Origin: Echinostoma caproni
Taxonomy: Eukaryota; Platyhelminthes; Trematoda; Plagiorchiida; Echinostomatidae
Direction of reading: 5' to 3'
Assembly: GCA_900618425.1 (NCBI GenBank)
Contig: UZAN01039577.1
Location: forward strand, 8,705-72,704
DNA: 64,000 bases
In this document: piece after piece, positions 38,930 to 49,871 of the stretch
Position numbering within the stretch: the first letter of the stretch is position 1
Layout: the number at the start of each line of letters is the position of its first letter
Notes under the pieces: model-generated
What the model was told of the DNA's origin: nothing
Databases searched by the model: none
What the model saw: only the letters and a program-made list of their open reading frames with translations
Program-made: the position numbers and the translations under genes

Positions 38930-39140
38930 ACCCCAAACTGGTCCCATTCTCCCATATTTGATAAATGATTTGACTGATGTCAACTCAGTTTACTGTAAAT
39001 TTAATTCTGGCTGGAACGAAATCACACTTTTTAACAACAAGTTCAGGGAAACTTAAAACTAAACTACTGTCATTTGACAGTAGAACATTAGTGATTTTTG
39101 GTTAAAAATGTAAACTGTGCTTCAAATAAATGAGCGTACA
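38930..39140 (+). pseudogene. LINE RT fragment (LINE 4), plus strand
   Basis: A plus-strand segment reads PQTGPILPYLINDLTDVNSV, which follows the pattern PQGSvLGPlLFLiyINDLpD of CR1/Jockey-type RTs. A worn region is followed by VNCASNK, where W.L.FN..KC is expected. The YADD box itself is not readable and the reading frame is interrupted. Only this short piece is recognised, and nothing ties it to its neighbours, which lie on the opposite strand. Confidence 0.5.
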
Positions 39141-40779
39141 CACGATTGGTGTAATTTAAAAAATACCCATTTATTTACAATACAACTCTACTTGTGAAAC
39201 TGTCAAGATATCAAATAGCAGTGTACTAGTCATTTCTGTCAAGAATAACCGTGTTTTTTGATGGCAGTATCTATAGATTCAGAGTTGGTACTACTGTAAA
39301 TTTCAAGTCTTCAGTTGAGTCATAATTGTGAACGTAACTAGATTATTTTATGAAAAGTCAACAGTTAGCCATTCAGAGCCCGTTAGGACTGTCGAGTTAT
39401 TCAGACCACATTGCACTTTGGGGTGTGTGCACGCCTCACTGTAAAACTTCATAAATACTATTGTCCCTACTATAACTCAGATGCGAAGCAACAGTACCAG
39501 GATCATTTTAACGACACAGATTTAGCCGACAGAACGCAAACAAATACCTCATCAAATCTGTTCCAACCTACTGACCTTCTTCAGATCTCTGCCTCACAGT
39601 ACCTGGTATTCTGATCCTTACGCGGTAGACCTATCGCTTTTCATTTTCTCTCACTGGAGTCAGGAAAACTAATGGTCAATCCTAAAAAAAGTTTATTTTT
39701 AGACGTGCCCATATTTAACCCAGATGAACTCGCTTTCTTGTTTAGGCAGCGGTATTCACCTCAAACCTACACGAAGAGATCCCAAGAAAATAATATTGGA
39801 AAAATCAGAAAAATGTCAGGGAATCAGTTTTGAGAAAGATAAATGACTTATTTGCTTATCATTCGTGTGCACATTGTAATCCGTGATTACTTCTAATCAC
39901 CAGTCTGATATCCTGACTAATTTCTGGTACAAGCGAGAATCTGTTTTGAGAAAGATAAATGCCTTTCTCCTCGGCTAGTTCTATTTGGGCGCTTTGGATT
40001 TCTGGTGAGGTTATAAGCAGGATCCGGTTGTTGATAGTACATTGCTCGGTATAGTTGAACAAAAAATCTTCCCATCTTGTCTCGTGTAAATATCTGTCTT
40101 CCTTCTCTCCTTGTGAAGCTATTGATGCAATGTTTCCCAGTGGAGTCAGGCAAACGAATTTTTCTACGTTCTACAAATCACATGCAACATGTGCACTTGA
40201 ATAGCTCATAATGAATCTGAAGGTTCTGACTTCACACAGTAAACCTCTCTCAACCCCCAACCTCCCCCCTCCCCCNACCACGATAGATGTACCCAAAAAG
40301 CACACAACATTTAGTAGGATGATGTATTGGGTGCAGTGCAAATCTAAATATATCCTCTACCGCAATCAGGTAGCCTATCATAACTTGACTTTAAATAGCG
40401 TGGAAGCGGATTCGATTCAATCATTCCCGTTGTTATGGGATGAATCGATTCGTTGTGATTGATCGATTCCTGTACACAGACCAGTGCATAATCCTTTTTG
40501 TCGAATATGCCTTACTGCGCTTTTTTCAACTGTTTTATTCGAAAAGCTAGAAGCGGTAGCTAACTACGAGCGCGTAATGGAAATTATCCTTTTTTTTCTT
40601 CTCGCAAGCTGTCTGATTGGATTACGCTGAATGTTTGACCTTTGTGAAAGGAGATTATCAACTTTTGTCAATCACATGATTGGACTATAAATGTATTATT
40701 CATGGAAAACATTATTCTTCAAACTCAGCAGTATCTAGGACTATATGTAGACAAGCGTTTGATCAGTCATCTATTGAAC
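39141..40779. other. Spacer with unrecognised minus-strand ORF and short direct repeats
   Basis: A minus-strand frame stays open for about 100 codons (roughly 40172 to 39859; contains RWEDFLFNYTEQC and IQSAQIELAEEKGIYL). It has coding-like composition, but no domain is recognised. A 19-base identical direct repeat (GTTTTGAGAAAGATAAATG) occurs at 39827-39845 and 39943-39961. A C-rich tract with an N lies at about 40255-40276. The ORF could be a scrap of a retroelement. Confidence 0.35.
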
Positions 40780-42336
40780 ATAAATTAAATAATAATAATA
40801 CGCTCGAAAGTCTTGAGTAACACTGAAGATGAAGCAACAAACCGAAGCTTACCCTTATCTCTCTTAGGTATTGGAGTGATGCAAACGTCACGTCACGTCA
40901 TGTGCTAACTGGTCTTCCTTCTGGCAGACATGTATTAAAGATAAATGAAACGGCGTATGCGAGGTGGTTTGCACATGTTTCAAGGACCACTGGGGATAAC
41001 CCATCAGGACCAGCAGATTTATTTCCATTGACAGCATTTAACTCCTTTAAAACTTGCTCTATTGTTACAGACACAGGAAGGAAGGTGAAAATCAAGTGAC
41101 GTTGTGTTTGGACTCGGTAAAGCTTGCACAACGTTGTTCACTGAAGCAAATAATTTGTTGAGCTCAATCATATCACGAGACTGTAGTAGGTAACGTTGAA
41201 CGACCACAGAGCAAATTCCATCCGTTCCAAAGCTGACGACAGGATTTGTCTCGTAGCACGATGTCAGCATAGAATTGATTGAGATGTGCTATCTCGCTTC
41301 GGATGTGGAAGGTGACACATTTGACCGTCAGTTTATCTCTCGAGCGATACGCCCCTACTTTCAGTTTACGTAACCATTTCAGTCTTTCGGAGATAAAGCG
41401 GTTGAGCAGTAGATGAATCCTTTTTTTGAGAGCAGAACACACCATAATAAAAGTTGAGATAATTAGTAAGATTCTCGCAGAAGACTAAAATATCTAGGTC
41501 GAACAATTATTGTTAGTCCGTACCGCCAACCATCGATTTTAGCTGCATCAAATTGGTCAGATAATTTTGTCGTAAACGTATCTCACGTGTACGGTTCTAC
41601 ATCAGGATTTGTTACTTGCATTTACCAAATCTTGTAGGTAAAACTTCATTCAGACAGTGATCGGAATTGCTTACTGCTGGACGTTTGAGGACACGGAAAA
41701 AGATGGTTCGTTAACGAAAAGGTGGTCCAAGGAGGCATCATTTGGAGTGGAAAAAGTAACAATGTTCTGAGGGGACATAAGTGTGTAAAAACTCACATCA
41801 AATCTATTGAGATCGCCAGCAATGATAAATGCAGATGCGACAGATGTTTCCAACATGATTGGATAGAATATATGCAGGAAGGCAGACAACTCACTACGAG
41901 TACAGTCGGGAGTAATCTATGGATTTGAAACGATGGTCGAAGATCGACGCAGAAGAAAACGTGGCTTACATCTCACAGAAAGACAGCAAATGTTTTGTGT
42001 GTAGTGAGTGAATATGTATTTGGTGGAGTTACACCACGACCGGTGCACATAAGTGATGACGCCTACCCCTTTAGTTTTCCTTCCTCGAGGTCTATCTGCA
42101 CGAAATAATTGGAAGCCTTCAGTCTAAACCAATTCATCCTCAATGGATTCTTGGAAAAGTAGCACACAACTTTTGGAATACCCTCCGTAGTGAATCAGAA
42201 GACCGATATCCGATAGCTTAGAAAGAATTGAGCAGACATCCGACGACAGAATGATCGGAAAACCAATGCTCCTCAGGTTTCGGTGCTCAAGTGCAACTGT
42301 CCAGGCAGCGCGATGTTTCTTCTCCGTTTGCCATGT
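40780..42336 (-). pseudogene. LINE 5 endonuclease-reverse transcriptase, broken and 3'-incomplete
   Basis: Minus-strand motifs in order: HRNLRSIGFP (where NIRSL..K is expected), VLLFQESIEDELV, FQLFRADRPRGRKTKGVGVI (about 42070-42120), RSELSAFLHI, SAFIIAGDLNRFDVS (AGDLNRFD at 41797-41820), NIVTFSTPNDASLDHLFV and SNSDHC (about 41660-41670) for the endonuclease; then the linker KKRIHLLLNRFISERLKWL; then the RT opening VTIEQVLKELN...KSAGPDGLSPVVLE (AGPDG at 41000-41014) and, in the next frame, VCITPIPKRDKGKL...SSSVLLKTFERI ending near 40790. At least three frame changes are needed. These motifs fit CR1/L2-like proteins, assigned from memory. Confidence 0.82.
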
Positions 42337-42340
42337 GAAT
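40780..42340 (-). mobile_element. Decayed CR1/L2-like LINE (LINE 5)
   Basis: The minus strand carries an APE endonuclease (about 42330-41640), a basic linker (41445-41150) and the first part of an RT (41131-40780), after which similarity stops before the YADD box. The element therefore lacks its 3' half, either through decay or because a later event replaced it. Confidence 0.82.
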
Positions 42341-45156
42341 TTCTGGTGATCCTTTTAACCTTACTGCTCGCATAACCAGAACAAAACCGGTAAGGACCGT
42401 TCGTTAATATATTCCCCGAATACTCCTGAGGAATTTAAACTGAGCGAGTGTCAGGTCATCATTGAGTTCACCGTAACTGATACAAATGTATATCCAGAGG
42501 TAATGTGTGATGAAAAATCAAAACTCCAGCGATAACAAAAAATGACGCGACCATTTTCATAGTCCCCGCCCCGTTTCTGTACAGCCTATTTCTGCTCCGG
42601 TATATGGATAAAATTTTTAATAAAACTGCACGCCTAGTTTAACTCCGTGTTTAAGCTGTTCCCGGTGTAAATGCGGTGTGGTCAACAGAACATCGTTTTG
42701 ACTACACCAAAAATGAATTTAATTGGCACAAAACTACATGCATGTAGATTTCAGCCCTTCCAGTTACTCTTGTAGTACACAGTTCTACCGATTGTTATGT
42801 CTTGCCTCCTTCTCATTGGAATGTCTAATAGTGCAACGCAAACACCTCCTTCCTCTTTAATTGAGAAATTCATATTCCTGCGCAAATTGTTCAAGATACG
42901 AAGGGAAGAAGCTGCTTGTTTTCCTCCTGAAAAGCTGTATCAACAGGTATTCAATTAACGGATTAAAACTGAAAAATAAAGAGACAAGAATGGTTTCTGC
43001 TGATGTTCAAGATCATTGAAGATAAACAGCCTGAAATGGAAGGTTTTCCGCTATTGTCAGTGTTCATCGTCTAAAAACCTGTTCCTCAGTGAAGTCCGAG
43101 TGTTGTGATTTCTTTGATAATGGCAAAGTTTGCACAATATTGCTTCTCACAATTAAAGATCAACCTAACCACTCAGTACCATAAGGGCAATAGCACGTTA
43201 AAGTAATGGACCGCAGCGCAATTTAAGATTTTTCCATCTTGTCATCGAACACAATGTCAAACTGAAGCCTTTTAAGTTAGGTTGCTTCTTATATTTAAGT
43301 CGGCTGTTAAATATATATGACAGTCTGCTAATTTGGTGAGCAGTGAGCTTCTTCCTTGTCTGCGTAGCGACTTCAGTCGAAAGCAGACAAATCGGTTCGT
43401 CTGTTGATGTCGGAAGGGAAAAAATGAAAAACTAGTTTGGCTGAACACTTGAAGGAGCAGGTAGCTATCCATAAGATGATTAACGGAATTGTTACCACTT
43501 CAAAGGTCAATTTTCTTCCTATTTGTTGGATGGCGTTTGTGGTCTGTAGGTGGCAGGTTTGTAAAGACAGATTTGCTGGGTGAAAACAAAGATGAAAATT
43601 TTTCTCCTCGAATCTGACTGCAGCAGAACAAGCATGCATAAACCATTCCGGAAATGTTCCTTCTCGGACTGAAAAAATGAACGAATAAATGGCCTTTCGG
43701 TATGCCGTTCACAAAATTCGCGGCCTTAGTAGACGGATCGGGAGAAAAAGTTCACTTATGTCAGAAAAGGATGCCAGGAAGTCACAGAGGTCACACCAGT
43801 CAACAGACTTCCAAAACTGAAATTCAATGCGAGAAGAAAGTGTTGAAACACGGAACAAAGTGCGAATATATAAGGTTCAGTGATACAAGTAGGTAAAATG
43901 AACACAAATTTGAGAATATTAAAGAAAAAGAAGCTAATAGCAGGTCGTTTGTTGAAGTGAGTACCGATGTACAATCAGAGACAAGTGTGGAGAAGCTTAT
44001 CGTTTACGGCGGTGTTTACAAAGGCAAAAGCTCATTACTTGCAATCTGGTTTTGAATGTTGGGGTGAGTGGAAATCAGCCGCTGTTAAGAATGTTTGATG
44101 AACATCGGATAGTATTTTGTGCGCCAGAGCTGAACAGGGAAACACATTTCATGACTGAAACACAAACAGATTCTGCCGGCGACTGAAACTTTCAACAATA
44201 AGAACTGAGTTTCGCACTGGTAAACATTAAGATCTTTCAATGAGTCTGATACACAATGATTAACTAAGATTCAGATATCAACAGCAAATTAAACGGCGGA
44301 TGAAAGTAATACGTGGTGTGCAAATAGGAAATGGATGGAATTGCCTGAGGAATACTCCTTCGAATACGAAAAGGATTAAAGGTTATGGTGTTCAAATCAG
44401 TGGTGTGAAAGCAGTGTCATAGTTGAACCCGTTATCTGACAGCCTGCCGCGTGCGAACCCATATTGAGACTTAGAGGAAGCCGGTAACATTTGTCTTCGG
44501 AATCAGAATGGTTAACCACATCAGTTCTCAAGAGAAAAAGCACAACACGGGGCTGATTCACAGCAAAGTAACTTACGACAACGAATGGAACGAAAAACGC
44601 ATGTGCGATGGGTTACCCAGCCCAAATGCCGGAATCGCTTGTGGCTCGTAACAGACGATTGACTCTAAGATTCATCAGTGGCGAAATTCGATGTACAACT
44701 TGGTGTTTTGAGGCGATAAAGACAAAAGTCGGCCTCAATGCATGCCTCTGTCAATGCGCAGCAAGGTAAACGATAAGTAGTTCGCAACCCCTTTGCTACT
44801 TTTATAGGGGCTTTACAAATATAAAATTTCAGGAATCGGAAATTTCTATTGAGATAAACAGTAATAAATACCGAATCAAATTTGTTAAGTGTAACCTGGT
44901 AACTGGCCAATAAACCGTGACACATCGTGGGAAGGACAATGGGTTTTATATAGTGCCGTCAGTCAATAGAGTAAATACTGGTCCCTCGGTACTGCAATGC
45001 TTGACATTAATTCTGATCAAACAACCCGACAGTCAACGATCACTTAACTTTGGGTGCTATGTTGGCAAAACCGTGGGTTTCTCGATGCATTGCCAGAAAA
45101 TCGCTTCTGCTTGATTGAAAAATGTGAAGGAAAACTTATTTTTCTAACCGACTCAC
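42341..45156. other. Non-coding stretch before the gap
   Basis: No gene recognised. At 43688-43896 two plus-strand frames overlap and look mildly coding: a 43-codon Arg/Ser-rich frame from 43688, and a 64-codon frame with SGEKVHLCQKRMPGSHRG that ends at a donor-like AGTAG|GTAAAA. Either could be an exon, and neither is recognised. A minus-strand patch at 44790-44850 loosely resembles the family A SINE tail. Confidence 0.4.
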
Positions 45157-45839
45157 NNNNNNNNNNNNNNNNNNNNNNNNNNNNNNNNNNNNNNNNNNNN
45201 NNNNNNNNNNNNNNNNNNNNNNNNNNNNNNNNNNNNNNNNNNNNNNNNNNNNNNNNNNNNNNNNNNNNNNNNNNNNNNNNNNNNNNNNNNNNNNNNNNNN
45301 NNNNNNNNNNNNNNNNNNNNNNNNNNNNNNNNNNNNNNNNNNNNNNNNNNNNNNNNNNNNNNNNNNNNNNNNNNNNNNNNNNNNNNNNNNNNNNNNNNNN
45401 NNNNNNNNNNNNNNNNNNNNNNNNNNNNNNNNNNNNNNNNNNNNNNNNNNNNNNNNNNNNNNNNNNNNNNNNNNNNNNNNNNNNNNNNNNNNNNNNNNNN
45501 NNNNNNNNNNNNNNNNNNNNNNNNNNNNNNNNNNNNNNNNNNNNNNNNNNNNNNNNNNNNNNNNNNNNNNNNNNNNNNNNNNNNNNNNNNNNNNNNNNNN
45601 NNNNNNNNNNNNNNNNNNNNNNNNNNNNNNNNNNNNNNNNNNNNNNNNNNNNNNNNNNNNNNNNNNNNNNNNNNNNNNNNNNNNNNNNNNNNNNNNNNNN
45701 NNNNNNNNNNNNNNNNNNNNNNNNNNNNNNNNNNNNNNNNNNNNNNNNNNNNNNNNNNNNNNNNNNNNNNNNNNNNNNNNNNNNNNNNNNNNNNNNNNNN
45801 NNNNNNNNNNNNNNNNNNNNNNNNNNNNNNNNNNNNNNN
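45157..45839. other. Assembly gap (683 Ns)
   Basis: A continuous run of N. Reading frames that appear to cross it are artefacts. Gap size may be an estimate from scaffolding. Confidence 0.99.
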
Positions 45840-48118
45840 GAAAATTTGGTTTTGGGTTCAAAGTTACACCAGTTGTAGAATTCGTTGCACAGAATGATCA
45901 GAATAAATAGTATTCAACGATTTGAATGACGGCTGTGCGAAGTCGCTGTCACAACAAACGATTTGTAATCATAATGATCCTCAAACGGTACAGTGCTGTG
46001 CCTGCTGTTCACTACCAAAGTCCAATTTGCCCTCATTACCCAAGTGAATGCAAGCTTCATAATTTATCTGAATACCAAAGAGTTCAAGCTTCAGATAACA
46101 TCCACGAACATTCAGTAATCCACTATTCTAATCGCATCCCTAATAAAAATCGTGTGGCAATCGATACAATTTGTTTCAACCATTACTAAGTAACATTTTC
46201 ATTCAGTAAGTATAATTTCCATTTGTGGTATCCATATTCATTGTGACATTTGGAATGGGTGTGTTTCGAATAGAATGTATACATACAAAACCATTTACAT
46301 TCTGAATGCTCAGAGAAACAAAGTGAATCGCTTAGAGGATATCGACAGTGAATAATATTATGTGGGACTCCATTTCAGTGGGGGAAGTTGTCGGTTGAGG
46401 GTCGTTCTATATGAATTGTGAGGCACCATTTTCAGCGTATGCTCATTCGGTTTATCCAGAAATGCACTCTGCAGAAGAAGCTAACTTTTCAGTTTTACAA
46501 ACCTGGCATGAGCTTTTGCATTTTGACGGTAACAATAATCACATTTTTATCAACGGAAAATGTTTTTTTTTCAATTCATCAAACAATTTCATTGCCTGTA
46601 TTAAAAGCAACACAGCATTATTTTCTGTGTTGTTTTACCAGTAAATTTACAAGCAAGTGTGCGTATACCTTTGACTACCTACTCTAATGTGTGCCTCTAA
46701 AAGTTGCACTCTTTATTCAAGAAAAGCCAGTACATTGATGAGCTGACTTGGCTTTGATTAGGCCCGGCTATAAGCCGAAAGAAAGACATTTTAGTCACAC
46801 TCAATACATGAAAGCGTAGCGAAACAATAATGATCACTGTTTTTGATGTGAAATTATCATTGGATTCTGGAACGTTTGTTGCGGTGACAGCTAGTGATGC
46901 TGTTACCCGGGATTCATTCCGGGAAATGCGGTTGATTCCTCCAACTCATCGCATATCGTGCAAACCACAAATCAGCAGCACCCACAGATAATGCGGTCAT
47001 CTGTGGGGTAATGTATACTGTGCTATTTCGGACCGAGTATAATACCACAGGGCAATTGGACTTGTCACTCGTCAGCTAACAACGCTTCGTTGGGTAGATT
47101 ATGCTTCCTATCTTTCATATTCCTGTTACTTCATGTAATGATCTTACGCGATGGCCTCATCTGTGCTACTTTTCTTCACATTTTCTCACCCATATAATGT
47201 GTCTTTTTCCGGATTTCCCAGGCTTATCCTTCAGTACCTCATTTTCCCCAGAACAATCAAATTTTGAAACATTGTTGCCATGTTTATTTCTCTGCTCACT
47301 TGGGATGGTGACCTTTTCTAAAGGAGAGCGAAAGAACTAGACCTTTCTCTTCATGAAATAAAAAAAGAAAACACTATGACTTTAAACACAATGACTTGGT
47401 CAGATTTCAGTTTTGGATACAACAATCCTGGATGAATTCTTGATGTGCTACAGATTTTTCTTCAAAGGGAAAGTAATCATCTCACGTTCAAACTGCAGAA
47501 CAAGAAACAAACTGAAGAAAATATGTGATTTTGTTCCGTTGTAAATCAAAGAGTTAAATGGCAGCAAGCTATGTGAGAGCATGTTGTCAGGTAACCACAG
47601 CAGTGATAAAAACGGATGGTAAACCGGATAAAATCCTCAATGCAAAGTTCTGTCAATGAGTCAGCAAACCCTGAATACAATCTATCAAGCATCTAACTAC
47701 TGGGGATTGGGCAAGGATACAAATGACTGCACCTATACACCTTCATTTGAATTCACTAATCTCATCTCACTAAGAAATGCACTAAGAGATTGATGCGTTG
47801 CCCGGTCTACCACAATTTTTGGATTCCATTTTTTTCAGTAAAACATGCGGTTGCACTTTTGCAATGCCTCCTGAAAGAGGCTCTGTCTACGCATTTTCAT
47901 CTTCGTAAATATCTACATCCGAATTCAGCCTTTCTTGTTTAAGCTAAATGCAGAATGCTGTGACGCAAATTAATTAATCATCGAAATGTTTTTCCTTACG
48001 ATCTTTGATAGGGACAACATGTCCCTTCTAATTCACCAAACGTTTGCAGTGAACGATTGGATTTCCATGAGCTCTTGCTCTTAGTCCTAACCTCAACCTT
48101 GCTACCTTTGTGGCAAAA
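45840..48118. other. AT-rich non-coding stretch after the gap
   Basis: No gene supported. Frames at 45926-46189, 46411-46687 and 47101-47340 have no recognisable domain. A short CCCGG...CCGGG hairpin lies near 46907-46922. Confidence 0.45.
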
Positions 48119-48188
48119 GCACTAAACCCAACCAGGTCGTAACAGATGTCCAGTGCTTCCTAGCTTTTCAGTTCACACTTCATTTGCT
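48119..48188 (+). mobile_element. SINE body fragment, family B (headless)
   Basis: This segment matches the body of the SINE at 13.7 kb: GCACTA..AACCCAACCAGG, TGTCCAGTGCTTCCTAGCTT and CA.TTCATTTG. The tRNA-like head is absent, since the upstream sequence shows no A or B box, so it is a 5'-truncated copy or an independent use of the same tail. Confidence 0.65.
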
Positions 48189-48255
48189 ATATACACGAAT
48201 AATTCCCAATTGAAATTGAATCAAATCTTCCATTACTCACATTACAAGTTCTTCT

Positions 48256-48967
48256 AATGCCGTTGTAACTTCAAGTGAATCCACCAAAAGCGTTTTACTC
48301 GGAACCCCACAAAATGATTGGTGTTTCGGCAGTCACATATCACGTGTTGGACCGGGTCTTTGAAAACCCCATTCAGTCAAACTTAGGTGAGTTCTCCGTA
48401 AACAAGCAAGTGTACTTTTTGAGTGATGCAAGTTTCGCAGGGATGAGATCAGACTGCTTGTCCCCCATGGAACTCAACGCCCTTTGCTTTTGATCAAGCG
48501 TTTCAGTGGTAAACGAAAATGAACGAATTCAGTGGATAAGAGAGTCACAACAAGGGGGATCGAAAGATCGAACAACGCAATCAGGTGTGAACGTTGATAT
48601 GAATCATTGCATAAGCGGGTTCATCCTAGGCCCTCACAGACTAGTCAGTACTTTTCAGTCAGCCCGAGAATTCTATCGAATTTCAATGCTTCTTTTTAGC
48701 GAATTACCATTGTCTNGTATACTTGTGTTAGATTGTGCCTTGATAAATTAGTAACATAAGCGAAGGATGCACAGCCCCTCCCCATCGGATGTATATTACA
48801 TGTACACGAAGTATAATAATAGTGTGAAAACGAACAGCCAAACTTACTTTCCCCTAAATATCAGTGATGGAGAAGAAGTGCGTATAGTTCAGTTTGATGA
48901 AAGAAGAAATAGTTGGAAAAATTATCTTCTTGTCACATATTTAGCACTAAAGTTTGCGAAAGCATAG
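48256..48967 (+). CDS. Exon-like ORFs of unknown function
   Basis: Three consecutive plus-strand frames have balanced codon use. The first (48275-48493) contains FYSEPHKMIGVSAVTYHVLD and runs into a strong donor-like ACTTAG|GTGAGT at about 48385. A second follows a GCGTTTCAG acceptor at 48506 (NENERIQWIRESQQGGSKDR) with a donor-like TCAG|GTGTGA at about 48583. The third (48767-48967) has YFPLNISDGEEVRIVQFDER. I recognise none of them. They may be exons of one gene or pieces of a decayed element; no complete splice chain was found. A single N sits near 48716. Confidence 0.25.
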
Positions 48968-48970
48968 TTT

Positions 48971-49634
48971 CAGCTAGAAGGAAATTTCCTTTGACAAATG
49001 GCGGTGCTACAAGAGAATTTTCAGTTGACTCTAAGAATATGTCTTTGATCCCTTCAGGTTTCGTTAAAATAAGTCAAGAATATAAGTAAGAACACATGTT
49101 CATTAGGGGTTTATTCACTTTGTGTCTCGTGCCGCGCAAACGAATGCATCGTAAGAAGGGCATTACCGATTGTGATTTTTGCTAGAGGCTGGTTGATAAA
49201 GTGACGATTAAATCTAATGTTTGTAAACGTTGCTCATGTAAAAATCTGGGATTGACACATCCATGGTCATGTTAAAAGGAAACCGATTTTCACGCACCCA
49301 CGGTATTTAATTTATAACTCTAACGGCAGTTTTATTTAACATTTTGGTTTGCATAGGACTCATTCGAAGTTGAACAGGTGTAGCCCTACCATTAATTTAA
49401 ACGCCCAAAGCCATGCATCATGAAGAAGTTCCCTCGCATTTTCTGTTTCTCTCCTTGGATTTGCGAGAATATTGCATTATTTAAAGCAAAACAAATAGTT
49501 TATGGTGTTTAGATTCCTCAACAGTTAATTCAGGAATAACGTCAACGGGATGCTCTCGTCAAATCAGCGAGTGTTAGATATAGGTCATGAGTGTAAACCC
49601 TGATACTTTCATCGACATTTTTTGTGTTTTTTCT
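48971..49634. other. AT-rich non-coding stretch
   Basis: No gene seen; this would be intron if the exon-like segments on either side belong to one gene. Confidence 0.4.
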
Positions 49635-49640
49635 GGCAGT

Positions 49641-49871
49641 GACACCCGTTTTAACAACCAGTTATGTAACCGTATGTTAAAAAAAGTTAAAAGCAAGGTA
49701 TTTTTACAGAATCCAATGCTTGACAACTTTGATGAGATAATCAATACCTGTGGGTCTAATGGACGGGGTTTCGTAGATGTCACGTCAAACCAAATAGCCT
49801 GTCACTCAGATGGCACATCTTCAACCAAGAGGACACGACCCCGTCAACACTTGAGGACATGTGACACGTGA
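49641..49871 (+). CDS. Candidate terminal exon, Cys-containing, unknown function
   Basis: A strong acceptor (GTGTTTTTTCTGGCAG) is followed by a 76-codon open segment ending in TGA. It reads DTRFNNQLCNRMLKKVKSKV and later NTCGSNGRGFVDVTSNQIAC and QHLRTCDT, with four Cys and balanced codon use unlike its flanks. Placement of the exon start at the acceptor is inferred. The frame is also open upstream to an ATG at 49587, so it could equally be a stand-alone ORF of 94 codons. The product is not recognised; a faint RNase A-like Cys pattern was considered and rejected. Confidence 0.3.
   Translation, partial: DTRFNNQLCNRMLKKVKSKVFLQNPMLDNFDEIINTCGSNGRGFVDVTSNQIACHSDGTSSTKRTRPRQHLRTCDT

Noticed and set aside
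45054..45878. Long open frames on both strands (274 and 241 codons)
   Set aside because: They run through the 683-base N gap, and almost all codons are unknown.
49641..49871. Cys pattern loosely like the RNase A family (CNRM..., later ...VTSNQIAC)
   Set aside because: The family signature C-K-x2-N-T-F with its catalytic Lys is absent, the family is known from vertebrates only, and the similarity rests on a few residues. A profile search would settle it.
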